From an uncultured bacterium (GTDB lineage Bacteria; Actinomycetota; Coriobacteriia; Coriobacteriales; Coriobacteriaceae), in assembly GCA_905215065.1 (NCBI GenBank), contig CAJMOF010000009.1, positions 1-64,000 of the forward strand: a stretch of DNA of 64,000 nucleotides, given 5' to 3'. The notes under the pieces were generated by a model. The model did no database searches. It was not told where the DNA came from and saw nothing but the letters and a program-made list of their open reading frames with translations. Within the stretch, counting starts at the first letter, position 1, and each line of letters opens with the position of its first letter. Position numbers and translations under genes: made by a program. Below, in pieces: positions 24,526 through 34,683 of the stretch.

Positions 24526-24843
24526 ATGGGTGTACGCACCGAAAATGTTCAGGATGGAAATATCGGCGAGACGCTGACGGGGCTGGCCGAGGTGATTCAC
24601 GGACGTCGCGATGCGTCGCCGGAGGAGAGCTATACCGCTCGTCTGTTGACCGACGTCGAGGATGAGCTGCTCAAGAAGCTTGCCGAGGAGGCGAGCGAGG
24701 TCATCATGGCCTGCAAGGATAACGACCATGACCACATCCGCTACGAGGCCGGCGACCTGGTCTACCATCTGCTCGTAACGCTCGAACGCTACGGTATCAC
24801 CCTCGACGAACTGGCCGGCGAACTCAACGCCCGCCGCCACTAG
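24526..24843 (+). CDS. hisE: phosphoribosyl-ATP pyrophosphatase
   Basis: A 105-aa all-helical MazG-like enzyme that removes pyrophosphate from PR-ATP. KLAEEASEVIMACKD and YEAGDLVYHLLVTLE carry the acidic metal-binding residues. AGAAAGG precedes the ATG. It is the last gene of the operon on this strand; the stop lies within a CTAGTC...GACTAG inverted repeat shared with the end of the convergent gene. Confidence 0.94.
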   Translation: MGVRTENVQDGNIGETLTGLAEVIHGRRDASPEESYTARLLTDVEDELLKKLAEEASEVIMACKDNDHDHIRYEAGDLVYHLLVTLERYGITLDELAGELNARRH

Positions 24844-24870
24844 TCATTGGGGACGTTCTTAAACGACTAG
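24840..24870. repeat. CTAGTC...GACTAG element with GGGGAC core
   Basis: CTAGTC at 24840-24845 and GACTAG at 24865-24870 flank ATTGGGGACGTTCTTAAAC. Closely related units occur at 53129-53195. It separates the convergent hisE and PHP genes and may end transcription from either side. Confidence 0.6.
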
Positions 24871-25782
24871 TTAGGCGAAGGGTGTGGATTCCCATTCGCC
24901 GGTGGGGTGGGGGACGTCGAAGGTTCGGTAGCCACAGTCGTAGGCGTGTGCCTGGGCCTCACGGATGTTCCAGCAAATGTCGCAGGCGCGGTGTGCGTCC
25001 GAGCCAAAAGTGATCGGCACCTCGGCGTGGGCGAAGCAACGCAACAACCCGGTCGTGGGATAGTAGTCGTCGAGTCCCTTGCGCGGCGCAGCGGTCGAGA
25101 CCTCAACGCGGCGGCCCGCGTCGTGTGCACACTCTGCCATCTGCCCCCAGAACGGCGCGGGGTCAAAGTCGGGCGCAAAGCCCTCTTTCGAAAAGCGCAT
25201 GACCAGGTCGGGGTGAGCCATTACATCAAAGTTGAGCGGGCTCTCGCAGGCGCGGCACCAGTCGTCGACGTAGCGCTCCCACACGCCGCGTACCCCCAGG
25301 TTTTCCCAAACGTGCAGGTTGGTGTCATCGTCGATCCAGCCGCAGCGCGAATCGGGCGTATCGGGACGAGCGACGTCCTCCGTCCCCGCCGTGCCCGCAG
25401 CACCTGCCGCAATATCGCCTGGGTTACCAATCCAATGCACGCTGCCCAGGCGCACGACGGCGCCTCGGGACCAGCGCTCGACCAAAGGCTCGCAGCCCTC
25501 GTACCAATCGCATTCAAAGCCATAGATAAGCTCGAGCTCCGGCGCGATCTGCGCGGCAAGCTTGCGAGCATCCTCAAAAGCCAGACGATGTGCCGGCAGG
25601 TCGCCCTCAGTAACCTGCACTTCGCAGTTGGCATCCATGCTGGCGGGCAGGGTGAGATGGTCGGTTGAGACCATGACGCGGCAGCTGGCCGCAGCAGCGG
25701 CGCGAACGTTGTCCTCAAACGAGGCGTGCCCGTCCGAGAACGAGGTGTGGGTGTGGCAATCGGCTAGCGGGCAAGCAGACAT
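24871..25782 (-). CDS. hisK: PHP-domain histidinol-phosphatase
   Basis: A 303-aa PHP-fold phosphatase. Metal-binding blocks are visible in order: DCHTHTSFSDG near residue 8, STDHLTLP near 39, GFECDWYEG near 90, GSVHWIGN near 113, HPDLVMRF near 195 and SDAHRA near 267. This is the arrangement of HisK-type histidinol phosphatases, and the his operon beside it has no other gene for that step, so it very probably completes the pathway. It is convergent to hisE with 27 bases between the stops. A general PHP phosphoesterase cannot be excluded. Confidence 0.82.
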   Translation of the reverse strand: MSACPLADCHTHTSFSDGHASFEDNVRAAAAASCRVMVSTDHLTLPASMDANCEVQVTEGDLPAHRLAFEDARKLAAQIAPELELIYGFECDWYEGCEPLVERWSRGAVVRLGSVHWIGNPGDIAAGAAGTAGTEDVARPDTPDSRCGWIDDDTNLHVWENLGVRGVWERYVDDWCRACESPLNFDVMAHPDLVMRFSKEGFAPDFDPAPFWGQMAECAHDAGRRVEVSTAAPRKGLDDYYPTTGLLRCFAHAEVPITFGSDAHRACDICWNIREAQAHAYDCGYRTFDVPHPTGEWESTPFA

Positions 25783-25902
25783 GGCGGCTCCTTTGCGTCA
25801 AGCGAATCCGCTTCATTGTAATGGCGCAGCTCTCAACACGCCGGGCACGCCGGGGGTCGAAATCGAGTGGAAAGGCGGGGCGGCGCGTGCCGGCGCCGGC
25901 GA

Positions 25903-26322
25903 CTACTTGCTTCGTGCCGCCGCGCGTTTGGCCTGCACTGTTACCATCGCGTGTCTCACGGCGGTGATGGGGCGATAGCGGATCATACGCGGTCCCGACC
26001 AACGCATAACCTCGCGGATCTTCTCGCGCATGGCAGGCCGGTAACAATGCGAAGGACATGCCGAGCAAAATGTCTTGGTGCCCATGTGCGGGCAGTGCTC
26101 AATGCGCGCGATGGCGTATTTCTGCAGCTCGGCGCATTCGGGGCAGAGCGTAATGGTTCGAAGGCCGAGTTTCACGCGCACGGACTCATCGTCGCCAGCC
26201 TGTTCGACCACATGCCCGCCGCCATGATGCCCGCGGCACCACAACGCGATCATCTGCGACACCATTTGGGCCTCGCGCTCACGTTTGCGTGCCAGCTCCG
26301 GCGTGTCGGCGGTGCGCGCCAT
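25903..26322 (-). CDS. YgbA-like protein (nitrous oxide-stimulated promoter family)
   Basis: A 139-aa protein with the family pattern: MVSQMIALWCRGHH near residue 20, LCPECAELQKYA, CPHMGTKTFCSACPSHCY and REVMRWSGPRM. The many cysteines suggest metal or thiol chemistry. In enteric bacteria YgbA is induced by nitric oxide and helps recovery from nitrosative stress. It begins on the base after the CydDC stop codon and must be co-transcribed with it, which points to a shared stress response. The exact biochemical role of the family is not known to me. Confidence 0.85.
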   Translation of the reverse strand: MARTADTPELARKREREAQMVSQMIALWCRGHHGGGHVVEQAGDDESVRVKLGLRTITLCPECAELQKYAIARIEHCPHMGTKTFCSACPSHCYRPAMREKIREVMRWSGPRMIRYRPITAVRHAMVTVQAKRAAARSK

Positions 26323-29300
26323 CTAGCTCAGCCTCCCGTGCTCGACCGAAAGCGAGAAATCGGCAAACGCGCAGGTGCTGGCTCGGTGGCTTACGAGCAC
26401 GATGGTCTTGCCGCGGCGCTTGAGCTCGTCAACGGCCTGCATTACGGCTGCCTCGTTGAGAGCGTCAAGTGCGCTGGTGGGCTCGTCGAGCAAGATGAAA
26501 GGCGCGTCGTTGAGGAAGATGCGCGCAAGGCCGATGCGCTGGCGCTCGCCGCCCGAAAGCGAGTCGCCCAGCTCGGCAACGGGCGTGTCGAGACCCTGCG
26601 GCAGGCGGTCGATGAGGGCGGTAAGCGAAGCGGAGCGGCAAGCGTCGAGCAGCTCGGCATCAGTGGCGTCGGCGTGCGCAACCAGCAGATTCTCGCGTAC
26701 GGTGCCGCAGAACAGATGTGTGTCCTGGGTCATATAGGCCTCGTGGCTGCGCAGGCTCGCCGTGTTGATGTGGCGGGCATCGACGCCGCTCACCGTGATG
26801 GTGCCGGCTGCGGGGTCCCAAAAACGCATGAGCAGCTTAAGCAGCGTCGACTTGCCCGAGCCCGAGCGCCCCATGATGCAGGTCATGGTGCCGGGCGCAA
26901 AGGTGCAGGTCACGTCGTCGAGGATGAGACTCGAAGCGGGGTCATTCGCGGCCTGCTCTGTGGCGTCGGCACCGCCCGCGTCCACGCCGTCCGCATAGCT
27001 AAAGCTCACATGCTCGGCTGCGGCGCCGGCAAACTCAACGTCCTGTCCATCGGCGACCTCGGCGCACTGGGGCTGCTCGTCGAGCAAATCGAGCACGCGC
27101 GCGCCCGAGGCGAGCGTCTCCTGCAGTGAGGTGCCCAGGCGGCTCACGGCCATCACCGAGCCAAACGACGACACAAAGGTAAAGACGGCGACAAACGCTG
27201 CGGCAAAGTCAATCGTTCCCGCAGCCACCAGCTGCAGCGCACGCCCGAGCATCACCAGATTGGCCGCAAGAATAAGCGCATCGGCTACGGCCTCGCTGGC
27301 CGCCTGGCGGCGCTTGAGGCGCGCGTCCACGGCGCCGACTTGCTCGGTCAGATTGCCCAGGGCACGGCTGCGATCGGCGCCACCGGCAAACTGGATAGTC
27401 TCGGACGCGCCGCGTAGACTGTCGAGCACAAAGGCGCCCAGCTTACCGGCGCCCTCGCGGCTCTGGCGGCCGGTGGTGCCGCATGCCTTGGCCGAGATCA
27501 GGGGCAGCAGCACGCCCAGGACCGCGTAGGCCACGAGCGCGATGCCCGCGAGCTCGGGGCTCACAGCCAGCAAAAAGCCCTCAAACACAACGGTGCAGAC
27601 CAGAGCGATGGCAATGGGCGAGATGGTGTGCGCGTAGAAGACTTCGAGCAGCTCGATATCCGAGGTGACCAGACTCACGAGCTCGCCCTTGCCGCGGCCC
27701 TCGAGCTTAGCGGGGGCGAGCTGGCGCAGGGCGCCAAACACCAGGTCGCGAATGTGTGCGAGCAGACGGAATGCGATGTAATGGTTGCAGAGCTGCTCGC
27801 CGTAGTGGAGCGGCCCGCGTGCGATGCCGCAGGCGGCACAGGCCGCGCATGTGACGATAAGGTCCAGGCCCAGGGCATTGTGGCCCAGGGCCGCCATAAG
27901 GCCGAGGGCGCCAAAGGCCGGCACGAACGCGGCGGTGAGCATGCCAATGCTGCCCAGCGCGACGGCTAGCACAAGCCAGCCGGCAAGCGGTCGGACAAGC
28001 CCCATCATGCGCCACATGATGGACGGCGCCGAGCGACGGGCGCGGCCGGAGTTAGGCGCCGCGGCAGCGGAAGACGAGCCAGCACCGTTGAGGCCATCGG
28101 TACGGGCGGTGCTGCCGTCAACAGCCTCAACCGCGCCGGCATCCTCGGCATCACCCTCCGCATACGCATATGCCGAGAGCTGCTCCTGGCTGTTCCACAT
28201 GCGCGCATAGGCGCCCGCGCCCGACAGGAGCTCATCATGGGTGCCGCGCTCGGCAATGCGACCGCGCTCCAGCACCAGAATCTGGTCGGCGTCCACGATC
28301 GTCGACAGGCGATGCGCCACCACAATTACGGTGTGCTCGCCGGCAAGCGACGCGATGACCTCGCCGATCGCGGCCTCGCTTGCGGCATCGACGTTGCTCG
28401 TCGCCTCGTCAAACACATAGATGGGCGAGTCGTGCAGCAGGGCGCGGGCCATGCACACGCGCTGGCGCTGGCCGCCCGAAAGGTTGGTGCCGCCCTCGTT
28501 AATCACCATGTCGAGCCCGCCGTTGGCCTGCACAAAGGCCGCCACGCGCGTGCGGCCGAGCGCGCGCAAAAGCTCGGCGTCGGTGGCGTTGGGCTGGGCG
28601 AGCAGCAGGTTGTCGCGCAGGGTGCCGGCAAACAGGTAGCCGTTGGTGGGCACCAGCGTGACGGCGCGCATGAGTGAGGTGGCCGTGGCATCGCGCAGTT
28701 CAACGCCACCGATGCGAACGCTGCCACGGTAGGCACCCTTGCGGCCCGCGATAATCCCCGCGAGCGTGGACTTGCCGCCGCCGCTTTCGCCCACGAGTGC
28801 CACGAGCGAGCCGTGCGCAATGGTCGTGCTGGCGCTGTCCAGCACCGTGCGGTCGCCGTATGCATAGCTCACGCCCGCGAGCTCGATATTGCCGCGACCG
28901 TCAAGCTCAACATCGCCGCGCTCGGGCTCGGGCGTATCCAAAATGCCAAACATGCGGCGCGAGGCGGCCATGCCGTTCATAGCCGTGTGGAACAGCGATC
29001 CCAGGCGGCGCATGGGCAAAAAGAACTCCTGCGACAGAAAGACGATGAGAAAGGCCGCCTCAAAGCCAATCTTGCCCGTGGCGAGCTGCAGCGCGGCTAC
29101 GATAATGCCGAGCGCGGCGCCCATATAGACGACCAGGTCCATAACGCAAATGGAGCGCAGCTGCATCACCAGCAGGCGCATGGTCGCTGTGCGGAAACGC
29201 TCGGACTCTGCGTTGATGCGCTCGTGCCAGCTGCGATCGGCCTGGTAGACCTTAAGGGTGGTGAGACCCTGCACGGCCTCCAGGAACATGCCACCCAGAT

Positions 29301-29889
29301 CGACATAGCTGCCCCAGTACTCGGCACCGATCTTTTTGGCGTTGCGCATGACCATCATGATGGAGACGGGGATGACCGGAACGCAGGCGAGCAGCAGCGC
29401 GGCGGGAAGACCCGCCTGGCCCACGAGCAGTACAAACAGCGTGATGGGTGCCAAGCCCGCAAAGAAGAGCTGCGGCAGGTAGCCGCCAAAGTACACCTGG
29501 AGTTGCGTGGCGCCCTCGACGCTGGTCTGGACGGCCTCGGCGGTGGGGACGGTCTCGGTGTAGGAGGGGCCGAGTGCGGTGAGCTTGTCGTAGACGAGCG
29601 AGCGCACGCGGCGGACGGCCTCGAACGCGGCCTTGTCACCGGTGCGCTGCGCCAGGTAGATGGCGGCGGCACGCACGATGATGGCGGCGGCGAGCGGCAA
29701 GGCCGCCTGTGCGAGCGCGTCGACGGCGAGTACAGCCGGCAGACCGTCGGTGACGATGCCTCCCAGAATGCGCGCGAGCACCCACATCACCGTAATGTTT
29801 GCCATCAGCGCAATCCACTTAAACAGGACGCTTGCCATAATGTAGGGCGTTGCCTGCGGAACCAGGGAGAAGAGCCGCTTCTCGAACAT
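26323..29889 (-). CDS. fused CydDC-like thiol-reductant ABC exporter
   Basis: A 1188-aa chain with two complete ABC exporter halves. The N-terminal half has six helices (to about residue 310), then an ATPase with Walker A GESGGGKST near 371 and signature LSGGQRQRV. A charged, Ala-rich linker leads to a second membrane part (about 650-930) and ATPase with GRSGSGKST near 1010 and LSGGERQRIG. YFGGYLPQLFFAGLAPI and the GLTTLKVY loop resemble CydD. CydDC exports cysteine and glutathione and is needed for cytochrome bd assembly; normally it is two genes. No cydAB lies in the window. A fused multidrug-type exporter is the alternative. Confidence 0.8.
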   Translation of the reverse strand: MFEKRLFSLVPQATPYIMASVLFKWIALMANITVMWVLARILGGIVTDGLPAVLAVDALAQAALPLAAAIIVRAAAIYLAQRTGDKAAFEAVRRVRSLVYDKLTALGPSYTETVPTAEAVQTSVEGATQLQVYFGGYLPQLFFAGLAPITLFVLLVGQAGLPAALLLACVPVIPVSIMMVMRNAKKIGAEYWGSYVDLGGMFLEAVQGLTTLKVYQADRSWHERINAESERFRTATMRLLVMQLRSICVMDLVVYMGAALGIIVAALQLATGKIGFEAAFLIVFLSQEFFLPMRRLGSLFHTAMNGMAASRRMFGILDTPEPERGDVELDGRGNIELAGVSYAYGDRTVLDSASTTIAHGSLVALVGESGGGKSTLAGIIAGRKGAYRGSVRIGGVELRDATATSLMRAVTLVPTNGYLFAGTLRDNLLLAQPNATDAELLRALGRTRVAAFVQANGGLDMVINEGGTNLSGGQRQRVCMARALLHDSPIYVFDEATSNVDAASEAAIGEVIASLAGEHTVIVVAHRLSTIVDADQILVLERGRIAERGTHDELLSGAGAYARMWNSQEQLSAYAYAEGDAEDAGAVEAVDGSTARTDGLNGAGSSSAAAAPNSGRARRSAPSIMWRMMGLVRPLAGWLVLAVALGSIGMLTAAFVPAFGALGLMAALGHNALGLDLIVTCAACAACGIARGPLHYGEQLCNHYIAFRLLAHIRDLVFGALRQLAPAKLEGRGKGELVSLVTSDIELLEVFYAHTISPIAIALVCTVVFEGFLLAVSPELAGIALVAYAVLGVLLPLISAKACGTTGRQSREGAGKLGAFVLDSLRGASETIQFAGGADRSRALGNLTEQVGAVDARLKRRQAASEAVADALILAANLVMLGRALQLVAAGTIDFAAAFVAVFTFVSSFGSVMAVSRLGTSLQETLASGARVLDLLDEQPQCAEVADGQDVEFAGAAAEHVSFSYADGVDAGGADATEQAANDPASSLILDDVTCTFAPGTMTCIMGRSGSGKSTLLKLLMRFWDPAAGTITVSGVDARHINTASLRSHEAYMTQDTHLFCGTVRENLLVAHADATDAELLDACRSASLTALIDRLPQGLDTPVAELGDSLSGGERQRIGLARIFLNDAPFILLDEPTSALDALNEAAVMQAVDELKRRGKTIVLVSHRASTCAFADFSLSVEHGRLS

Positions 29890-30273
29890 GAAACCTCCTA
29901 TGCCGTAACGGTGCCGGTCGGGGTCCTCGGCAGCCGCTTAGTTAGCCAAATGCAACTAGAGTAACATCGTGCAGCGGGTAAGTATGCCGAGGGTTATTTT
30001 TTGGCCGATGAGCTGCGTAGAAAGTTCAAAATAGTTGAGTGCGGCGAACTTTGTGGTGGACGGAGTGCGCGCGCAATTCTGATCGTGTGCGGCCCCGCTC
30101 CAAAACGTGTACGTCAGCCTCCAAAACCGACAAAAAATGGCATGTTTGGAGGCTGACGTACACGTTTGGATAGGGGAGAGGGCGGCGACGGACGAAAGTC
30201 ACGCCTGTGCCACGTCCGATGTGCTAGCGTTTGGATGAACAAAACGAGCCCGTGCGGAAAGGAGTCGGACCGT
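29890..30273. other. intergenic region between divergent cydDC and larC-like genes
   Basis: It carries the promoter region of the CydDC gene and, further right, the 23-bp inverted repeat at 30103-30167. GGAAAGGAG before 30274 is the ribosome site of the LarC-like gene. I see no further gene. Confidence 0.6.
30103..30167. repeat. perfect 23-bp inverted repeat
   Basis: Bases 30103-30125 and 30145-30167 are perfect inverted arms (AAACGTGTACGTCAGCC... outward) around a 19-base loop. Flanking CC/GG bases extend the pairing with one bulged A. It looks like a dispersed hairpin element; no T run follows. Confidence 0.75.
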
Positions 30274-30759
30274 ATGCCATGCGATAGCAAATCTCCGCTG
30301 TCTCGCGAGACCGATGCGCCCGAGACCATCGTCAAGCTGGAATGCGACATCGACGATGCGTCGCCCGAGGTGCTCGCCTACGCCGCCGACCGCCTGCGCG
30401 AGGCGGGCGCCCGCGAGGTGCACTGGCTGCCTCTCTACTGCAAAAAAGGTCGCCCCGGCTGGCAGCTGCAGGTAATCTGCGCCCGTGAGGACATTGACCG
30501 CCTGCAGACGATCATCTTTTTGGAAACCACGACCAATGGCATCCGCCGCCAGGTTATGGAGCGTGTTTGCCTGCCACGCCGCTTTGAGCGCGTAGCGACG
30601 CCATGGGGCGAGGTGTCCGTTAAAGTGGCCACCCTGCCCGACGGCAGCGAGCGCGCGGCGCCCGAGTACGAGGACTGCGCCCGCCTTGCCCGTGAGCACG
30701 GCGTGCCGCTCCAACGCGTGATGCAGGCGGCACAAGCCTCGGCACTGCGATTTGAGTAA
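30274..30759 (+). CDS. stand-alone LarC C-terminal domain (nickel-insertion protein-like)
   Basis: A 161-aa protein that matches only the C-terminal half of LarC, the enzyme that inserts nickel into the pincer cofactor of lactate racemase. Family blocks are LECDIDDASPEVLAYA near residue 20, CKKGRPGWQLQVIC near 55, ETTTNGIRR near 85 and APEYEDCARLAREHGVPLQ near 130. The N-terminal LarC1 region and the larA and larB genes are absent here. It is followed by yfcE and mazG in the same direction. It may act with a LarC1 encoded elsewhere or have a separate nucleotide- or metal-related role. Confidence 0.82.
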   Translation: MPCDSKSPLSRETDAPETIVKLECDIDDASPEVLAYAADRLREAGAREVHWLPLYCKKGRPGWQLQVICAREDIDRLQTIIFLETTTNGIRRQVMERVCLPRRFERVATPWGEVSVKVATLPDGSERAAPEYEDCARLAREHGVPLQRVMQAAQASALRFE

Positions 30760-30814
30760 CGCGGCCGGTGGCACGCCACGTCCAGCCCCATCAACCCCAC
30801 CCGAAAGGACCACC

Positions 30815-31363
30815 ATGAAATACCTCATCGCCTCCGACATCCACGGCTCGGCATACTGGACCGAGCGCCTGGTCACCGCCATCGAGTCCGAGCATCCCGA
30901 CCGCATCGTTCTGCTGGGCGACCTGCTCTACCACGGTCCGCGCAACGACCTGCCGCGCGACTATGCTCCCAAGCGCGTGATTCCGCTGCTCAACGCCCTA
31001 GCCGACCGCATCATCGCCGTGCGCGGCAACTGCGATGCCGAGGTCGACCAGATGGTCCTCGACTTTCCCGTCATGGCCGACTATGCCACGCTGTTTGACG
31101 AAACCGGCCGCGAGCTGTTCCTGACGCACGGCCACGTTTTTGGCGCCGGCATGCACAACAGCGTCGACCACGCGCCCACGCTGCCCGAGGGCTCCGCGCT
31201 CGTCTACGGCCATACACACATCAAGGTTAACGAGGCAAGTGAGGCGCACCCGGGCCTGTGGCTCTTCAACCCCGGCAGCGTGAGCATCCCCAAGGACGGC
31301 ACGCACAGCTACGGCATCTACGAGGGCGGAGCGTTCCGTCATGTGATCCTGGAGGAGGAATAA
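30815..31363 (+). CDS. yfcE: YfcE-type metallophosphoesterase
   Basis: A 182-aa calcineurin-like phosphodiesterase. Metal-binding residues appear in SDIHGS near residue 7, LGDLLYHGPRND near 33, RGNCDAEVD near 69, THGHVFG and YGHTHIK. YfcE hydrolyses artificial phosphodiesters with Mn; its natural substrate is not established. AAAGGAC precedes the ATG. The gene follows the LarC-like gene and ends three bases before mazG, suggesting one transcript. Confidence 0.9.
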   Translation: MKYLIASDIHGSAYWTERLVTAIESEHPDRIVLLGDLLYHGPRNDLPRDYAPKRVIPLLNALADRIIAVRGNCDAEVDQMVLDFPVMADYATLFDETGRELFLTHGHVFGAGMHNSVDHAPTLPEGSALVYGHTHIKVNEASEAHPGLWLFNPGSVSIPKDGTHSYGIYEGGAFRHVILEEE

Positions 31364-31365
31364 CC

Positions 31366-32226
31366 GTGGCGCAGCACATGGCTCAGCAAAATGCCGAGGG
31401 TTCGCGCGATCTGTCCACGCTGGTCGATGCGTCGGCTGAGCTGCAGCATCTGGTGCAGACCGTCTGGCGCCTGCGTCAGCCCGATGGCTGCCCGTGGGAC
31501 CGCGAGCAGACGCATCAGAGCATTGGCAAGAACATGATCGAGGAAGCCTATGAGGCGCTCGACTGCATCGAGGCCGATGATGCGGCACACCTGCGCGAGG
31601 AGCTGGGCGATGTGCTCATGCAGGTCGTGCTGCATGCGCAGATCGCGGCGGACGCCGGCGAGTTTACGCTGGCCGACGTGGCGCGCGATATCGACGCCAA
31701 GCTCATTCGCCGTCATCCGCACGTGTTTGGCGATGTGGATGCCGACAGCTCCAACGAGGTACTCAAGATTTGGGACGAGGTCAAGCTTGCCGAGAAGGCC
31801 GCCAAGGACAAAGCCGTGGCGGCGGGCGAGGCAGCGCCCGAGGGTCTGCTCGACGGCGTGCCCACGCATCTGCCGGCGCTGATGCAGGCGCAGAAGGTGT
31901 CGCGCAAGGCAGCTGCCGTGGGCTTTGAGTGGGAGACGGTCCAGGACGTGTGGGACGAGGTCGCCGAGGAGCGTGCCGAGTTTGAGGCCGAGGCCCCTGG
32001 AACGCCCGAGCGCGAAATGGAGTTTGGCGACCTGCTCTTTGCCCTGGTCAACGTTGCGCGCAAAGAGGGCATTGACGCCGAGAGTGCCCTTCGTGCCAGC
32101 ACGGCAAAGTTCCGCCGTCGCTGGGCCGCGATGGAGCAGATGGCGTCCGACGCCCACGTGGATCTTGCCGAGCTTTCGACCCACGGCCTCAACGACCTGT
32201 GGGATGCCGCAAAGGCGGAGGAGTAA
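31366..32226 (+). CDS. mazG: MazG nucleoside triphosphate pyrophosphohydrolase
   Basis: A 286-aa protein with tandem MazG domains. The first has CPWDREQTH and EEAYEALDCIEADD followed by EELGDVLMQVVLHAQI; the second has EFGDLLFALVNVARKEG. It hydrolyses NTPs and aberrant dNTPs and limits stringent or mutagenic nucleotide pools. GTG 31366 is preferred because GGAGGAGG precedes it and it directly follows the yfcE stop; the longer frame would overlap yfcE by more than 100 bases. A terminator follows. Confidence 0.92.
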   Translation: MAQHMAQQNAEGSRDLSTLVDASAELQHLVQTVWRLRQPDGCPWDREQTHQSIGKNMIEEAYEALDCIEADDAAHLREELGDVLMQVVLHAQIAADAGEFTLADVARDIDAKLIRRHPHVFGDVDADSSNEVLKIWDEVKLAEKAAKDKAVAAGEAAPEGLLDGVPTHLPALMQAQKVSRKAAAVGFEWETVQDVWDEVAEERAEFEAEAPGTPEREMEFGDLLFALVNVARKEGIDAESALRASTAKFRRRWAAMEQMASDAHVDLAELSTHGLNDLWDAAKAEE

Positions 32227-32230
32227 GACT

Positions 32231-32276
32231 GCGGGAACGACGGGCTGACACGCCTCATCGTTCCCGCTAAATTTTT
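32231..32276 (+). terminator. rho-independent terminator after mazG
   Basis: Perfect 10-bp stem GCGGGAACGA / TCGTTCCCGC (32231-32240 with 32258-32267) followed by TAAATTTTT. Confidence 0.85.
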
Positions 32277-32403
32277 CGAAAATCAAGTGTATCCCTCGGC
32301 TAACTTAGGGCATAATGCAAAAAGTGCGGCATGGCTAACTTACGGAGGCGCACCGACGGCGCACGGTCAGCCGGTCGCTTGCATCCACTACGTTTCCAAG
32401 TGA

Positions 32404-33705
<1,302 letters not shown>

Positions 33706-33778
33706 GCACGCGGAGGTCGCGGGGGCGGGGAAGACTCGGATTTGCCTTGCTCCAGCCGGGCGCTGTTGAGCACCATTG

Positions 33779-33810
33779 GGCGCTGGGCCATATGGCTCAG
33801 CGCCTTTTTT
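33779..33810 (+). terminator. rho-independent terminator after eno
   Basis: An 11-bp stem GGCGCTGGGCC / GGCTCAGCGCC (one G-T pair) with loop ATAT and a run of six T. Confidence 0.92.
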
Positions 33811-33901
33811 ATGTCGAGCAAAGGCTGGCGAAGGCGGTGCGGGCGCTCGTGCTATAACTAAAGGACTTAGCGCAAACAAACCTCAACCGCACAAGGCGCA
33901 C

Positions 33902-34663
33902 ATGGATCAGATTTACGACAACAGGTACTATTCCGCCGGTTCACGCGAGCCGTCGCCTCGCCGTGCACGCACGGTGCAGCTCGGTGGGCCCGCCTACGCC
34001 GGCGTCGACCGCCCCGTGCAGCGCCCGACAAGTACCTCGCGCCCCAATGCTCAAGTGAATACTTCGACAGATGGACCGGTGCGCCCGGCACGTTCGTCGC
34101 ATACGTCGCGTCCCTCGACTCAGGCACACGACAAATCGAGCAGGCCCTCGAACCGTTTTTCGGGCTCGGACTTTATGCGCTACGCCAACGACAACGCGGT
34201 GGTCAAGGCGATCTATGACTTTACGCATGGCTCTCTGCGTCCGCTGTTTATCGGTGTCGTGGTGGCGCTGGTGCTCGTGAGCCTGTATTTCCCCGTGCGC
34301 GACCTGTACGTGGCAAAGCGTTCGAGCGATATCTTGGCCAAGCAGGTCGAGATTCGCCAGCAATACAATGATGAGCTGCAAAAAAGCGTCGACAAGCTGC
34401 TCTCGGAGGAGGGTATCAAGGACGCGGCGTCCGAGGACCTGGGCCTGGTGATGCCCGGCGAGAAGAAGATTGACGTGCTGGGCTTGGACGACGATTCGGA
34501 CTCGTCGTCGAGCAAAAAGTCCTCAAACGCCAAGAAGGCCAGCGAAGTGGCCAAGGAAATCGAAGAAGTCGGCAAGGACGCGCCGTGGTACATCCAGGCG
34601 CTCGACATGCTGTTTGGGTTTAACGGCGTCGAGGGCCAGACGGTCGTGTCCAACGGCAAATAG
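33902..34663 (+). CDS. FtsB/DivIC-like septum formation initiator protein
   Basis: A 253-aa bitopic protein. Residues 1 to about 95 are a basic, Ser/Pro/Thr-rich cytoplasmic tail. A single membrane helix (LRPLFIGVVVALVLVSLYF) lies near residue 112. It is followed by a coiled coil (ILAKQVEIRQQYNDELQKSV) and a short DLGLVMPGEKKI block typical of the DivIC/FtsB family, which bridges FtsL and FtsQ in the divisome. The C-terminal Ser/Asp/Lys-rich extension is longer than usual. It lies between eno and ppx, the usual actinobacterial eno-divIC-ppx order. Confidence 0.85.
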   Translation: MDQIYDNRYYSAGSREPSPRRARTVQLGGPAYAGVDRPVQRPTSTSRPNAQVNTSTDGPVRPARSSHTSRPSTQAHDKSSRPSNRFSGSDFMRYANDNAVVKAIYDFTHGSLRPLFIGVVVALVLVSLYFPVRDLYVAKRSSDILAKQVEIRQQYNDELQKSVDKLLSEEGIKDAASEDLGLVMPGEKKIDVLGLDDDSDSSSSKKSSNAKKASEVAKEIEEVGKDAPWYIQALDMLFGFNGVEGQTVVSNGK

Positions 34664-34683
34664 CGCCCGGAGGGGAGCCCGCA

